Origin: Actinomycetes bacterium
GTDB taxonomy: Bacteria > Actinomycetota > Actinomycetes > JAHEKZ01
Assembly: GCA_027118455.1 (NCBI GenBank)
Contig: JAJAYZ010000027.1
Span: forward strand, 1-55,411
Direction of reading: 5' to 3'
Length of the DNA: 55,411 nt
Position 1 is the first letter of the stretch. Each line of letters opens with the position of its first letter. The position numbers were made by a program, and so were the translations under genes. The notes beneath the pieces were generated by a model, which did not search any database, had not been told where the DNA came from, and saw nothing but the letters and a program-made list of their open reading frames with translations. Positions 43,918 to 54,002 of the stretch are shown piece after piece.

Positions 43918-44736
43918 CTAGAAGAAGGTGGGGTCGGTGATCGTGCCGGTGGCGAGCATCCGGATGTAGAAGTCGGTGAAGGCGACGCCGAAGAGCGACA
44001 GCCAGGCGAACAACGGGTGTTTGGTGTTCAGTCGACTCACGAAGGTCCACATGCGGTAGCGAACCGGGTGTTGAGAGAAGTGCTTGAGGCGTCCCCCGAA
44101 GGTGTTGCGGCAGGAGTGGCAGGACAGGGAGTAGAGCCACAGCAGGGTGGCGTTGGTCAGCAGCACGACGGTGCCGAGCCCCATGTGTCCCCACTCGCCG
44201 TCGGAGTTGCGGAAGCCCAGGAAGGCGTCCCAGGTGAGGATCACGTTGAAGACGAGACCGGCGTAGAAAAACCAGCGGTGCGAGTTCTGCAGGATGAGTG
44301 GCGCCCTGGTCTCGCCGGTGTAGGTGCGGTGTGGTTCGGCGACGGCGCAGGCTGGCGGCGAGAGCCAGAACGACCGGTAGTAGGCCTTTCGGTAGTAGTA
44401 GCAGGTCATCCGGAAGCCAAGCGGAAAGACCAGGATCAGCAGAGCCGGCGAGAGCGGGTACCAGTCGCCGACCAGGCGACCGAAGTCGTCTGAGCCCTCG
44501 ACACAGTTGCCAGAGACACATGGGGAGTAGAACGGCGACAGGTAGGGTGACGCGTAGTAGTAGGCGTTCTCGAATGCGCGCCAGGTGGCGTAGATGACAA
44601 AGCTGAAGAGCACGCCAGCTGTGATGGCCGGCTGGACCCACCACCGGTCGGTGCGGAGGGTGCGCAGAGAGATGCGCGCACGGCCGGGCGCTCCGGTACC
44701 TGCTGAAAGCGGGCCGGAGGGAGCTGTTTGGGTCAT
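43918..44736 (-). CDS. sdhC: Succinate dehydrogenase membrane anchor subunit
   Basis: 272 aa with about five membrane helices and several conserved His (NSHRWFFYAGLVFNVILTWD, SLSCHSCRNTFGGRL, LNTKHPLFAWLSLFGVAF), which could ligate heme as in the Rv0249c-type anchor. It is one long anchor instead of separate SdhC and SdhD. It is the first gene of the sdhC-sdhA-sdhB-pterin dehydratase operon, 29 bp before sdhA. A GGAG ribosome site precedes the ATG. Confidence 0.88.
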   Translation of the reverse strand: MTQTAPSGPLSAGTGAPGRARISLRTLRTDRWWVQPAITAGVLFSFVIYATWRAFENAYYYASPYLSPFYSPCVSGNCVEGSDDFGRLVGDWYPLSPALLILVFPLGFRMTCYYYRKAYYRSFWLSPPACAVAEPHRTYTGETRAPLILQNSHRWFFYAGLVFNVILTWDAFLGFRNSDGEWGHMGLGTVVLLTNATLLWLYSLSCHSCRNTFGGRLKHFSQHPVRYRMWTFVSRLNTKHPLFAWLSLFGVAFTDFYIRMLATGTITDPTFF

Positions 44737-44779
44737 GGATTCTCCGAGGTCGGGCGGCCGGAATCTTGCGGTCAGTGGG

Positions 44780-45034
44780 TCACTCTCGGTCGGCGTCGCT
44801 CCAGAACTCCGGGGGGTAGTCGTGGTCGGGGATCATGATCGGCTCACCTGAGCCTGGCTCAGCGGCGTCTGGTCCCGCGACGATGTCGAGGTCTTCTCTG
44901 ATGCGCTGGGCATCAGCCAGAAGGCGCCTTATGTCGATGCTGTCGCCGTGCTCGGTCTTGAGATGCTCGACCGCGCGCACGAGGTCACGGGCTGCACGTC
45001 TGGCAGCGCTGACGTCCTGGGATGGAATGGTCAT
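44780..45034 (-). CDS. Small hypothetical protein upstream of sdhC
   Basis: 84 aa, soluble and charged. The N-terminal half is a predicted helix (ARRAARDLVRAVEHLKTEHG) and the C-terminal part is acidic with PIMIPDHDYPPEFWSDADRE. I do not recognise a family. It ends 43 bp before the sdhC start on the same strand and may be transcribed with it. Confidence 0.6.
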   Translation of the reverse strand: MTIPSQDVSAARRAARDLVRAVEHLKTEHGDSIDIRRLLADAQRIREDLDIVAGPDAAEPGSGEPIMIPDHDYPPEFWSDADRE

Positions 45035-45165
45035 GCTCGCCGCCTCCGCATCCGCTGAGTCGAGCCCCGAACTGGGGCGTGACGCCTGTCACATCGACGG
45101 TCGCAGTCTGTCCGACCCCGGGCCTTGACGCCAGCATCTTCGCCGATCTGGTGTTGGCTGGGGGC

Positions 45166-46023
45166 ATGACCCACACCTTGGTGATCTTTGCCTCAGGCAC
45201 CACGACCGGCAGCGGACAGGTAGTGCGGACAGTGCCGCACACCGCCGGCGGCCCCCTGGTCGTGGTCGACTCCACTCCCTTCCACCCCGCCGACCACACC
45301 TGGCCCGACCAGCCAGGAGATACCGGCTGGATGGGCGATCAGGCGGTGATCAACACCGTGATGGCCGCATGCGCCCCCGGCGGTGACCTGCTGGTGGCGG
45401 CTGACATACCCGTCAAGCGCGATGAACCAGGCTGGACCTGGCAGGTCGCACACCTGCTTGCATCGGACGCCGAACTCCCCGAGGTAGGTACCAAGGTGGA
45501 CCTCGCCGTTGACGCCGAACGCCGCCGATTGCTTTCGTCCGCACACACCGCCTGCCACCTGGCTGCCCTGTCCCTGAACCGTGCGACGGGCCTCCTCTGG
45601 CGCAAGGAAGTGCGACTCGACAGCCTCGGCAGCCCCGACCTCGACCAGTTGGCTATGGAGTTCTCGGTCATGGACGAGGAAGGGTCAACTGACATCTACC
45701 GATTTGGAAAGAGCCTGCGCAAGCGTGGATTCGACTCCGCTGGTTTCGCCGGACAGCTCGAGCAGGTGGTGGCCGGCGTCCACGCCCAGCTTGAGACGTG
45801 GATTGCCTCGGGGGCGGCGGTCGTGGTTGCTGATGGCGGTGACCAGCGGGTGACGGCCCCCCGCCGCTGGACCTGCGCCCTTCCGGAGGGCATGGCCGAG
45901 ATTCCCTGCGGCGGAACACATGTGGCCACGCTGGGGGCGTTCAGCGCCGTGCAGGTGGCCTACGAGCTGGCTCCGGACGGGACCGGCCTCACCGTCCGAA
46001 CCACGCCAACCCTGGCCGCGTAG
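45166..46023 (+). CDS. AlaX-type alanyl-tRNA editing protein
   Basis: 285 aa. Contains the metal motif of the tRNA editing fold, HTACHLAALSLNR (HxxxH), and IPCGGTHVATLGAF (CxxxH), as in AlaRS editing domains and free AlaX proteins, which hydrolyse Ser- or Gly-tRNA(Ala). The first ~100 residues contain a degenerate beta-barrel (VVVDSTPFHPADHTWPDQPG). ATG 45166 begins THTLVIFASGTT; longer upstream starts are less likely. typA follows by 59 bp. Confidence 0.85.
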   Translation: MTHTLVIFASGTTTGSGQVVRTVPHTAGGPLVVVDSTPFHPADHTWPDQPGDTGWMGDQAVINTVMAACAPGGDLLVAADIPVKRDEPGWTWQVAHLLASDAELPEVGTKVDLAVDAERRRLLSSAHTACHLAALSLNRATGLLWRKEVRLDSLGSPDLDQLAMEFSVMDEEGSTDIYRFGKSLRKRGFDSAGFAGQLEQVVAGVHAQLETWIASGAAVVVADGGDQRVTAPRRWTCALPEGMAEIPCGGTHVATLGAFSAVQVAYELAPDGTGLTVRTTPTLAA

Positions 46024-46082
46024 ACTGCGCGCGTCGTCAGTCGGCGACCGTTTCCCTGTCTCGAGAGTGAGCCAGCACGCCC

Positions 46083-47975
46083 ATGGCGTCATCAGCTTCA
46101 TCCATCGCCCAAAACCTCGTCCAGCGCAGCGACCTCCGCAACGTCGCCATCGTGGCCCACGTCGACCACGGGAAGACCACGCTGGTCGACGCCATGCTGT
46201 GGCAGTCCGGCGCCTTTCGCGAGAACGCAGATGTTGCCGACCGCGTCATGGACTCCATGGACCTGGAGCGTGAGAAGGGCATCACGATCCTGGCCAAGAA
46301 CACCGCGGTGCTGCACCACATGGATGACGGCGAGGACGTCACGCTCAACATCATCGACACCCCGGGCCACGCCGACTTTGGCGGCGAGGTGGAGCGGGGT
46401 CTTGAGATGGTCGACGGCGTCCTGCTGCTGGTCGATGCCAGCGAAGGCCCGCTGCCGCAGACCCGCTTCGTGCTGCGCAAGGCTCTGCAGAAGCGACTCC
46501 CGGTCGTCCTCGTCGTGAACAAGGTCGACCGTCCGGACGCGCGGATCGCCGAAGTGATCGACGAGACCTACGAACTGTTTCTCGACCTCGACGCCGACGA
46601 GGAGCAGATCGACTTTCCGATCGTGTACGCGTCGGCCAAGAACGGCCGCGCCTCGCTGAACAAGCCCGCAGACGGTGGTCTCCCCGACAGTGAGAACCTC
46701 GAGCCGCTCTTCACGACGATCGTCGAGACGATCCCTGCCCCGACCTACGACCCCGAGATGCCCCTGCAGGCACACGTCACCAACCTCGACGCTTCCCCCT
46801 ACCTCGGACGCCTGGCGCTCTGTCGCGTCCACAACGGGACGATCACCAAAGGTCAGACGGTTGCCTGGTGTCGGGCCAACGGAACGATCGAGCGTGTGAA
46901 GGTCACTGAGCTGTTGATCACCCAGGCGCTCGACCGTGTTCCTGCCGAGTCGGCGTCACCCGGCGACATCATTGCCGTCGCTGGTATCCCCGAGATCACT
47001 CTCGGCGAGACGCTCGCCGATGCCGAAGACCCTCGTCCCCTTCCGATCATCACCGTCGACGAACCGTCGATCTCGATGACGATCGGAATCAACACTGCGC
47101 CGTTGTCAGGGCAGAGCGGCAAGAAGCTCACCGCACGGATGGTCAAGACCCGCCTCGAGGCTGAGCTCATCGGAAACGTGTCCATTCGCATGGCCGAGAC
47201 CGAGCGTCCCGATACCTGGGAGGTGCAGGGACGCGGCGAGCTTCAGCTCGCGGTGCTGGTGGAGATGATGCGTCGCGAGGGCTTCGAGCTTACCGTCGGC
47301 AAGCCGCAGGTGGTCACCCGCGAGGTCGACGGCAAGGTGCACGAGCCTGTCGAGCGCCTCACTGTCGACATCCCTGAGGATTACCTCGGTGTCGTTACCC
47401 AACTCATGGCACTCCGCAAGGGACGCATGGAGCAGATGGTCAATCATGGAACTGGCTGGGTGCGCATGGAGTACCTCGTCCCTGCGCGCGGGATGATTGG
47501 TTTCCGCACGGAGTTCCTCACCGAGACCCGCGGAACCGGTCTGCTGCACCACGTGTTCGAGCGGTACGAACCGTGGCATGGCGAGCTGCGGACCCGCCCG
47601 ACCGGATCATTGGTCGCTGACCGCAGGGGAGACACCACCGGCTTCGCGCTGGCGAACCTGCAGGAGCGCGGCACGATGTTCGTCGGCCCGGGCACTGAGG
47701 TGTACGAGGGCATGATCGTCGGTGAGAACTCGAGGTCGGACGACATGGACGTTAACCCGACCAAGGAGAAGAAGCTCACCAATATGCGGCAGTCGTCCGG
47801 TGATATCTTGATTCCGCTCATTCCCCACAAGCAGCTCTCCATGGAGCAAGCCTTGGAGTTCTGTCGCGAGGACGAGTGTGTCGAGGTGACACCAGCAACC
47901 GTCCGGCTGCGCAAACTCGTCCTCGATCAGAACGAGCGAGGCCGCGCAAAAGCGCGGTCCAAGCGTCAGTCCTGA
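46083..47975 (+). CDS. typA: Translational GTPase TypA/BipA
   Basis: 630 aa. G1 [17 protein letters not shown], the [13 protein letters not shown] switch, G3 [20 protein letters not shown] and G4 [11 protein letters not shown], then domains II, III and V and the BipA-specific C-terminus containing [20 protein letters not shown]. It acts on the ribosome under stress and in assembly. The ATG at 46083 is followed by a Ser-rich start; it converges with and overlaps the S9 peptidase gene by 10 bp. Matches Rv1165 in gene order. Confidence 0.96.
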   Translation: MASSASSIAQNLVQRSDLRNVAIVAHVDHGKTTLVDAMLWQSGAFRENADVADRVMDSMDLEREKGITILAKNTAVLHHMDDGEDVTLNIIDTPGHADFGGEVERGLEMVDGVLLLVDASEGPLPQTRFVLRKALQKRLPVVLVVNKVDRPDARIAEVIDETYELFLDLDADEEQIDFPIVYASAKNGRASLNKPADGGLPDSENLEPLFTTIVETIPAPTYDPEMPLQAHVTNLDASPYLGRLALCRVHNGTITKGQTVAWCRANGTIERVKVTELLITQALDRVPAESASPGDIIAVAGIPEITLGETLADAEDPRPLPIITVDEPSISMTIGINTAPLSGQSGKKLTARMVKTRLEAELIGNVSIRMAETERPDTWEVQGRGELQLAVLVEMMRREGFELTVGKPQVVTREVDGKVHEPVERLTVDIPEDYLGVVTQLMALRKGRMEQMVNHGTGWVRMEYLVPARGMIGFRTEFLTETRGTGLLHHVFERYEPWHGELRTRPTGSLVADRRGDTTGFALANLQERGTMFVGPGTEVYEGMIVGENSRSDDMDVNPTKEKKLTNMRQSSGDILIPLIPHKQLSMEQALEFCREDECVEVTPATVRLRKLVLDQNERGRAKARSKRQS

Positions 47976-50056
47976 ACGATCCCGAGTGACCTGCGCAGGA
48001 AGTCGACCTGCATGGTCAACAGATTCTCGGCCACGTCCTCCTGGGTCGCCATGTGCGTGATTCCCGTCAGTGGAAGCACTTCGTGCGGACGACCATGCTC
48101 GGTCAGCACCTGCGAGAGCTGAAGCGAGTGAGCGACGAACACATTGTCGTCGGCCAGCCCGTGGATCAGTTGCAGTGGGCGGGTCAGTCCTGGCGCGCGC
48201 CCGAGAAGTGAGCTGCGTACGTATGCGTCGTCATCGTCATCACGTGGCACTCCGAGGTAGCGCTCGGTATAGCCGGTGTCGTAGAGCTTCCAGTCGGTGA
48301 CCGGTGCGCCGGCGATCGCGGTGTGGAAGACATCGGGACGGTCGATGACGGCGAGGGCTGCGAGATACCCGCCGAATGACCAACCTCGAATCGCGACTTT
48401 GTCGAGATCGAGTTCGGGGAAGGCATGCGCGACCGCATGGAGACCGACGACTTGGTCGTCGAGCACAGGTCCGGCAAATTCGCCTCGGACTGCGCGTTCC
48501 CATGACGGGGTGCCTGGCGTCCCGCGACCATCGACGACAACGACGGCGAACCCCTGATCGGCAAACCACTGTGACTCGCGGAATGCCCCCTGGTGGTGAG
48601 CGACGCTGGCGTGATGTGGGCCGCCGTAAGGGTCCATGAGAACCGGTAAGGGTCCCTTGCTGGGATCCCAGTCGTGCGGGCGTATGAGCGCGATCCGGGG
48701 CCGCTCATTGTCGCCGGGAATCAGCGTGACCTGTGGCTCGATCATCGGATGATCTGCGTAGGAGGCCACTTTATGGGTGACGGTTGCTGTCGAGATCGTC
48801 GTAAGGGGGAGCGCCCGGTCAAGCGTTGCCGAGACGAGGACGCGGGTTGATCCACCTTGAGCAGCGTGCCAACCTTCGGCCGGACTCAGCAACTCTGCCC
48901 CACCGTGGGTGAGACACCAAACCTGCTGGTCACCTGCATCGGCAGATGCCAGGACCGTGATCTGCCCTTCCCCGATCGCTGTGACCGCACGCACCTGCAG
49001 GTCGGGAGGTGAAAGCCGCTGGCCGTCAGCGCACAACGCGTAGTCGTCGTCGCGCACTTCGACGGTCAGCAAGCGGCCGTCATCGTCCCAGCATCCGGTG
49101 CCGGGCACGACATCTACCCACGCCTCATCAGAGACCGACCGGATCCGCTCGTTGGCACCGGTGCCCCTATCGATGGTGACCCACGTCATCGTCTGCTGGA
49201 CGCGGTCGAGGACGGCCGCGAGGGGGGCCCCGCGGTCTGACCAGTGAACGGAGGCGAGGTACTCGGTGTCATCGGGCAGGTCAACCCGGACTGCGCCCCC
49301 TTGAAGATCGAGCAGCCACAGCGACACCTCGGCGTTGGGGGTGCCGGCGGCGGGGTAGCGCTGCGCGATCGGTGCAGCGGCCGGTGTGGCTGGGTCGCTG
49401 ACGAACCAGGTGTTGACACGTTCGTCGTCGGTGCGTTGCGCCAAGATCTGGCCGCCGTCGGGCGACCACCAGAAGCCCCTCGACCTTTCGAGCTCCTCAG
49501 CGGCGATGAAATCGGCCAGCCCCCAGGTCACGGTGCTGGACGACTCGTCCGGTGACACTGTCCGCGTTGCGCCGACTGCGACGGAGGCAACGTGCAGGCG
49601 TCCGCCAGCCACAAAGGCGACTTGTTGGCCGGTGGGGTCGATTCTCGGATCGATCACCGCCCCCGCTACGGAGATCTCGGTCGTCGATGAGCCGTCCACC
49701 TCGGCCACGAACAAACGCCCAGAGAGGGTGAACGCGACGAGCGAGAACGACGCGTTGACGGTGTAGCCAACGATGCCTCCGGCTGCTTCCCTCGCGCGCT
49801 CCCGCCTGGCCAGCTCTTCGGTGCTCAGCTCTTCGTCAGCGCCGCCCAGCAGCTGGGCAGGGTCGACCAGTTCGACTTCGCCTGCCTCCTCCGTCCACCG
49901 CCAGAGCGACCCAGCTCGGTCGGTGCCAGATGCCGACCGCACGAAGAGCACGGTGGCGCCATCGTCGGAGACAGTGAAGGAGCGTGGCCGCCCGAGACTG
50001 AAACGAAGCGTCCGGGCGTTCTGCCGGGGAAAGGTGTCGGCGGGAGTGGCGGTCAT
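47966..50056 (-). CDS. S9 family serine peptidase (prolyl oligopeptidase / DPP IV type)
   Basis: 696 aa. Residues about 1-440 are a beta-propeller of the DPP IV N-terminal type; 450-696 are the alpha/beta hydrolase catalytic domain. The nucleophile is Ser560 in [12 protein letters not shown], the His is His668 in GITHMA, and the oxyanion region is [11 protein letters not shown]. No signal peptide, so it is probably cytoplasmic, hydrolysing peptides possibly after proline. AATGAT 6 nt before the ATG suggests a leaderless transcript. Confidence 0.92.
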   Translation of the reverse strand: MTATPADTFPRQNARTLRFSLGRPRSFTVSDDGATVLFVRSASGTDRAGSLWRWTEEAGEVELVDPAQLLGGADEELSTEELARRERAREAAGGIVGYTVNASFSLVAFTLSGRLFVAEVDGSSTTEISVAGAVIDPRIDPTGQQVAFVAGGRLHVASVAVGATRTVSPDESSSTVTWGLADFIAAEELERSRGFWWSPDGGQILAQRTDDERVNTWFVSDPATPAAAPIAQRYPAAGTPNAEVSLWLLDLQGGAVRVDLPDDTEYLASVHWSDRGAPLAAVLDRVQQTMTWVTIDRGTGANERIRSVSDEAWVDVVPGTGCWDDDGRLLTVEVRDDDYALCADGQRLSPPDLQVRAVTAIGEGQITVLASADAGDQQVWCLTHGGAELLSPAEGWHAAQGGSTRVLVSATLDRALPLTTISTATVTHKVASYADHPMIEPQVTLIPGDNERPRIALIRPHDWDPSKGPLPVLMDPYGGPHHASVAHHQGAFRESQWFADQGFAVVVVDGRGTPGTPSWERAVRGEFAGPVLDDQVVGLHAVAHAFPELDLDKVAIRGWSFGGYLAALAVIDRPDVFHTAIAGAPVTDWKLYDTGYTERYLGVPRDDDDDAYVRSSLLGRAPGLTRPLQLIHGLADDNVFVAHSLQLSQVLTEHGRPHEVLPLTGITHMATQEDVAENLLTMQVDFLRRSLGIVQD

Positions 50057-50090
50057 TGCCCCATCATTCAGCAGAGGGGTACATCAGCCC

Positions 50091-50096
50091 TAGGCT
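50091..50096 (+). promoter_or_regulatory. -10 element of mshB
   Basis: TAGGCT, 7 nt before ATG 50104. Confidence 0.5.
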
Positions 50097-50103
50097 CTCG
50101 AGC

Positions 50104-50991
50104 ATGTCGCGCAACGATCGACGGCTTCTGCTCGTCCATGCCCACCCCGACGACGAGACCATCGGAACCGGGGTGACGATGGCCAAGTACGTGGCCGAGG
50201 GGGCCAACGTCACGTTGGTCACGTGCACGCTCGGCGAAGAGGGTGAAGTTCTGGTCCCTGAGCTCGGGCACCTGGCTGCTGATCACCAAGATGACCTCGG
50301 CGCACATCGACGGGCCGAACTGGCCGCCGCTCTTGCGCTACTCGGCGTCAGCGATCACGAGTATCTCGGGGGTGCAGGTCGTTACCGAGACTCCGGGATG
50401 ATGGGCACAGCCTCGAACGACAGCGCTGACTGTTTCTGGCGTGCGGACCTGCTCGATGCGGCCACCCACCTGGTCGCCACCATCAGGCGGACGCGGCCCC
50501 AGGTCGTGGTGACCTACGACGACTTCGGGCAGTACGGCCACCCTGACCACATTCAGGCCCACCGAGTCTCCAGCTACGCGCTGGTGCTGGCCGCCGCGCC
50601 GTCCTTTAGACCCGACATCGGTGAGGCTTGGGACGTCGCGAAGCTCTACTGGACAGCTCTGCCCAAGTCGGCGGTCAAGCGGGGCATCGACGCCTTTGTA
50701 GCCGCTGGAGGGCAGGGATTCTTCGGCCTCGCCGAGGGCGAAGACCTGCCGTGGGCGCTCGACGATTCGTTGGTCACCACCCAGATCACGGCGCTCGACC
50801 AGGAGCCACACAAGATGGCCGCCTTGCGAGCACACCTGTCACAGGTCGGGGTCGAGAATGACTTCTTCGGACTGTCGGAGATCGCTGGCCCTGAGGCCAT
50901 GGGGATCGAGTACTTCCGTCTGGCCCGCGGGGTGCCTGGTGCTGATGGTGTCCATGGGCTCGAGGATGACCTGTTCGCCGGGCTGAGCTGA
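50104..50991 (+). CDS. mshB: GlcNAc-Ins deacetylase MshB (mycothiol biosynthesis)
   Basis: 295 aa. Zinc deacetylase that converts GlcNAc-Ins to GlcN-Ins in mycothiol synthesis. Metal and active-site motifs are LLVHAHPDDETIGTGVTMAK and YGHPDHIQAHRVSS; the EGEVLVPELGHLAADHQDDL block and KLYWTALPKSAVKRGI are typical of MshB. It is a paralogue of mca at 2180, sharing the ending GLEDDLFAG. ATG 50104 has a leaderless promoter. Position matches Rv1170 downstream of typA. Confidence 0.94.
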   Translation: MSRNDRRLLLVHAHPDDETIGTGVTMAKYVAEGANVTLVTCTLGEEGEVLVPELGHLAADHQDDLGAHRRAELAAALALLGVSDHEYLGGAGRYRDSGMMGTASNDSADCFWRADLLDAATHLVATIRRTRPQVVVTYDDFGQYGHPDHIQAHRVSSYALVLAAAPSFRPDIGEAWDVAKLYWTALPKSAVKRGIDAFVAAGGQGFFGLAEGEDLPWALDDSLVTTQITALDQEPHKMAALRAHLSQVGVENDFFGLSEIAGPEAMGIEYFRLARGVPGADGVHGLEDDLFAGLS

Positions 50992-51136
50992 ATCTCGCCG
51001 GCCTTCCTTCCGGCAGTACGCCGACCGGGTGACGGTTGACGCTTCCCACTGTCGCCTCCTGCTCCCGTGGGGGAGAGTGGCCACCATCGTGACGCTCGGT
51101 GATCCGGGCGCTCCGTGATGGTCTAAAGGAGGCGGC

Positions 51137-53086
51137 GTGTCCGATACAGAGCGTGATGGCACCGAGGTGGTCACCGCGACCAGCACCGCCCTGTCGAGTA
51201 CGTCGGTCCTGCGTGCCGGAGATGCCGACGTTGGACGATCTCGCGAGACGAAACGCCGCCACCGGCTTCGCGTCGTGGCCTACTGGCTGGGGATCCCTGC
51301 GCTCTTCCTTTGGTACCGGATCGCTACCGGCAACCCCGTGGAGTGGGGGCTCCCCTCGATCGACCCGTACATGCTGGTTCCGGTCATCTTCTTCGCCGCC
51401 CTCTTGTTGATCATCGTCGGGACGACCGTTGGCGCTGGGCGTTCCCCGCACGTCATGTACCGACCCGAGCAGATCACGACCACCCTTGACGACGTCAAGG
51501 GCATCGACCCGGTCAAGGACGAGGTCATCAGGTCGCTCAACCTCTTCCTCGCGCACAAGGCGTTCTCCAACGACATGGGTGGGACGCCGCGTCGTGGCAT
51601 TCTCTTCGAAGGGGCTCCTGGCACCGGAAAGACCTACCTGGCCAAGGCCATGGCCCGCGAGGCCGGTGTGCCGTTCCTCTTCGTTTCTGCGACGTCGTTT
51701 CAGTCGATGTACTACGGGGCAACAGCGCGAAAGATCCGCTCGTACTTCAAGCAGCTGCGCAAGGTGGCCAGGGCTGAAGGTGGCGCTATCGGCTTCATCG
51801 AAGAAATCGACGCCATTGCCATGGCGCGTGGCGGGTTGTCCGCGACGGCGATGCCTCAGTCGTTGGCGTCGCTGGGAGTACACGCCTGCGGCGGAATGAC
51901 GTCGTTGCCCTCCGGCTACGGATCTCCTGCTGGCTTGGTGGCGAGCCCATCGATCACCAGTGAGGGTGTCGGCGGCGTAGTCAACGAGCTGCTCGTCCAG
52001 ATGCAGTCGTTCGACGAGCCGACCGGGCTCCAGAAGATACGGACCAAGTTCGTCGACCTGGCCAACCTCTACTTGCCGGCCCACCGCCAGCTCAAGCGTC
52101 CTGAGCCACCTTCGACGAACCTGCTGCTGATCGCGGCGACGAACCGCGCAGACAACCTTGATCCGGCACTGCTCAGGCCGGGCCGCTTCGACCGCCGTCT
52201 GACCTTCGAGCTGCCGGCCAAGTCCGGTCGCCGCGAGATCATCGACCACTACCTGGGCCGAAAGTCGCACCGCGCAGAACTGGACACCGATGACAAGCGG
52301 GATGCCCTTGCTGCAGCCACGCAGGGCTATACCCCGGTGATGATCGAGCATCTGCTTGATGAGGCGCTCGTCAACGCAGTGCGTCGAGGTGACTCGCAGA
52401 TGTCGTGGCAGGACGTCGAGCGAGCCCGCTTGGTCGAGGAGGTGGGCATGGGACAACCCGTTGCGTACACCGTTCATGAGCGCAAGTTGATCTCGACCCA
52501 CGAGGCCGGTCACGCAACGGCCGCATTCCTGGTGGCTCCGGAGCGACGCCTTGAGGTACTCACGATCATCAAGCGCAGGTCGGCGCTGGGCATGCTGTCG
52601 CACGGGGACGCCGAAGAGGTTTACACCCGTTCACGCACCGAGATGCTCGCGCTGATCCAGATCGCGCTCGGCGGACAGTGCGCTGAGGAAATCTTCTTCG
52701 GCGACGTTTCCACTGGCCCCGGCGGTGACCTTCTGTATGCCACCAACGTGGCGGCCGAGATGGTCGGTTCCTGCGGCATGATCGATTCGCTGATCTCGTT
52801 TGCGGCTGTCCAGAACAGCGCCCTCAATGACAGCAACATCGTTGGGCGGGTTCTCGCCGATCCAGCCGGTCGAGCCGCCGTAGAGGAGCTGCTCCAGAGT
52901 CAGAAGGTGATCGTGAAGGCGCTCCTCGAGGAGAACGCCCACCTGGTCGAGGCTCTGCGTGACGCGCTCCTCGAACAGGAAGAGCTCATCGGACGGGAGA
53001 TCAATGACGTGCTGGCCGCGGCCCAGAAGGAGCAGGTCATTGACCTCCGCGAGACGGTTGCCACTCTTGAGGTCAACCGTCCCTGA
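51137..53086 (+). CDS. Divergent FtsH-like AAA+ zinc metalloprotease
   Basis: 649 aa. Two membrane helices at about 40-62 and 78-100, then an AAA+ domain: Walker A GAPGTGKT at 159-166, Walker B GFIEEIDAIA where the usual Asp is Glu222, and SRH ATNRADNLDPALLRPGRFDR. Between Walker B and the SRH there are about 60 extra residues (GVHACGGMTSLPSGYGSPAG and onward) not found in standard FtsH. The protease domain has HEAGH at 455-459 and a late Asp in GPGGDLLYATNVAAEMV as third ligand, followed by a coiled coil. It probably degrades membrane or soluble proteins; a second, standard FtsH is expected elsewhere. GTG 51137 has a perfect AAAGGAGG upstream. Confidence 0.9.
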   Translation: MSDTERDGTEVVTATSTALSSTSVLRAGDADVGRSRETKRRHRLRVVAYWLGIPALFLWYRIATGNPVEWGLPSIDPYMLVPVIFFAALLLIIVGTTVGAGRSPHVMYRPEQITTTLDDVKGIDPVKDEVIRSLNLFLAHKAFSNDMGGTPRRGILFEGAPGTGKTYLAKAMAREAGVPFLFVSATSFQSMYYGATARKIRSYFKQLRKVARAEGGAIGFIEEIDAIAMARGGLSATAMPQSLASLGVHACGGMTSLPSGYGSPAGLVASPSITSEGVGGVVNELLVQMQSFDEPTGLQKIRTKFVDLANLYLPAHRQLKRPEPPSTNLLLIAATNRADNLDPALLRPGRFDRRLTFELPAKSGRREIIDHYLGRKSHRAELDTDDKRDALAAATQGYTPVMIEHLLDEALVNAVRRGDSQMSWQDVERARLVEEVGMGQPVAYTVHERKLISTHEAGHATAAFLVAPERRLEVLTIIKRRSALGMLSHGDAEEVYTRSRTEMLALIQIALGGQCAEEIFFGDVSTGPGGDLLYATNVAAEMVGSCGMIDSLISFAAVQNSALNDSNIVGRVLADPAGRAAVEELLQSQKVIVKALLEENAHLVEALRDALLEQEELIGREINDVLAAAQKEQVIDLRETVATLEVNRP

Positions 53087-53870
53087 CCCAGACTGCGACC
53101 TGGCGAGGGTTGACCGAAGAGCGAACGGTGCCCACCAGCATTCGGCAGATCTGATCGGGATCAACCTCGTCGCGCAGGCGCGTCCCGAACGTCTCGACGG
53201 TCTGGATCGCGTCGTAGCGCGACCGGTCGAAGCGGCGGTCGATTGACCGCTGAACGCGGCGAAGGAACGGACGCGCCATCGCGGCGGCAGTCAACGTGGC
53301 AGCGGTGATCGCCAACGACGAATCCGTGCCAACGAACTTGGACACCGCAGCGACCACGACGCCGTAGGTGGTGATCAGCAGCCCGGTGACGAGGGTGTAC
53401 GAGGTGGTGCGGGAGATGATTCGGTCGATGTCGTAGAGCCGATAGCGCAGCAGTGCCACCGCAATCCCGTTACCCGGCAGCAGGACAACGGCGAGAAACA
53501 TCCATGCGGCCAGCCACTGCAGCCACCACAGACCGAAGGCAGCCCCCGCGCAGAACGTGAACCACTTGAGTTGTTTTCTCTCCTCTCCGGCGCTGCGGTC
53601 TCCACCAACGATGGGAATGAGACCTCAAGTGGGTTCGGGACGCCAGCCACTTCGGCCAGGCCAGTCATCCCGGCGACGGTGTCAGCGGTTCGAGGGTCCC
53701 CGCATCGGATAGTTCCCCCGAGCACCACGAAGGTGATGACCGCCGCCATCAGCGAGGTGATCGGTTGGTGCGGCCGACGGGAGACCAGCAGGTAGGTGAC
53801 CGAGATACGGCACCCGGACGAGGATGAACAGCGCGACGTCAGGGATGGTCCCCCAGCCCGCCTGGGCGCC
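53073..53870 (-). pseudogene. Degraded membrane sensor (7TM/GAF-type kinase N-terminal region)
   Basis: The last ~170 codons are intact in one frame: ERKQLKWFTFCAGAAFGLWW, then LRYRLYDIDRIISRTTSYTL, RRVQRSIDRRFDRSRYDAIQ and a C-terminus ending RQVAVWVRDG. This is the common actinobacterial RLYDIDRIISRT membrane-plus-GAF-like segment found at the N-terminus of sensor kinases and related proteins. Upstream pieces occur in other frames (LLVSRRPHQPITSLMAAVIT, AEVAGVPNPLE) separated by a stop and a frameshift near 53625, with no clear start. Its 3' end overlaps the FtsH-like gene by 14 bp. Confidence 0.65.
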
Positions 53871-53878
53871 CTCTTCAT

Positions 53879-53951
53879 CGCCGAAACGAGAGTTCGACAT
53901 GGATTTCGACGGCGCGGAGGCACAATTCCATGTCGAACTCTCGTTTCGGCG
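53879..53951. repeat. Perfect 25-bp inverted repeat with 23-nt loop
   Basis: 53879-53903 is the exact reverse complement of 53927-53951 (arm begins CGCCGAAACGAGAGTTCGAC). It forms a very stable hairpin between the degraded sensor gene and cheW. Overall form resembles the repeat at 20530-20596. Confidence 0.9.
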
Positions 53952-54002
53952 GAGCTGGGGTGGTGTCTACAGGTCGTCACCCGGTTGGCCGATGGTCTGT
54001 CC

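Noticed and set aside
43889..44644. Upstream extension of the SdhA frame
   Set aside because: The extra residues are Leu/Arg/His-rich and lie over sdhC in another frame; SdhA proteins begin near the FAD motif, as ATG 43888 gives.
50786..52603. A 605-codon minus-strand open frame opposite the FtsH-like gene
   Set aside because: Arg/His/Pro-rich with no domain; it lies antisense to a gene with clear AAA+ and protease motifs and is a high-GC artefact.
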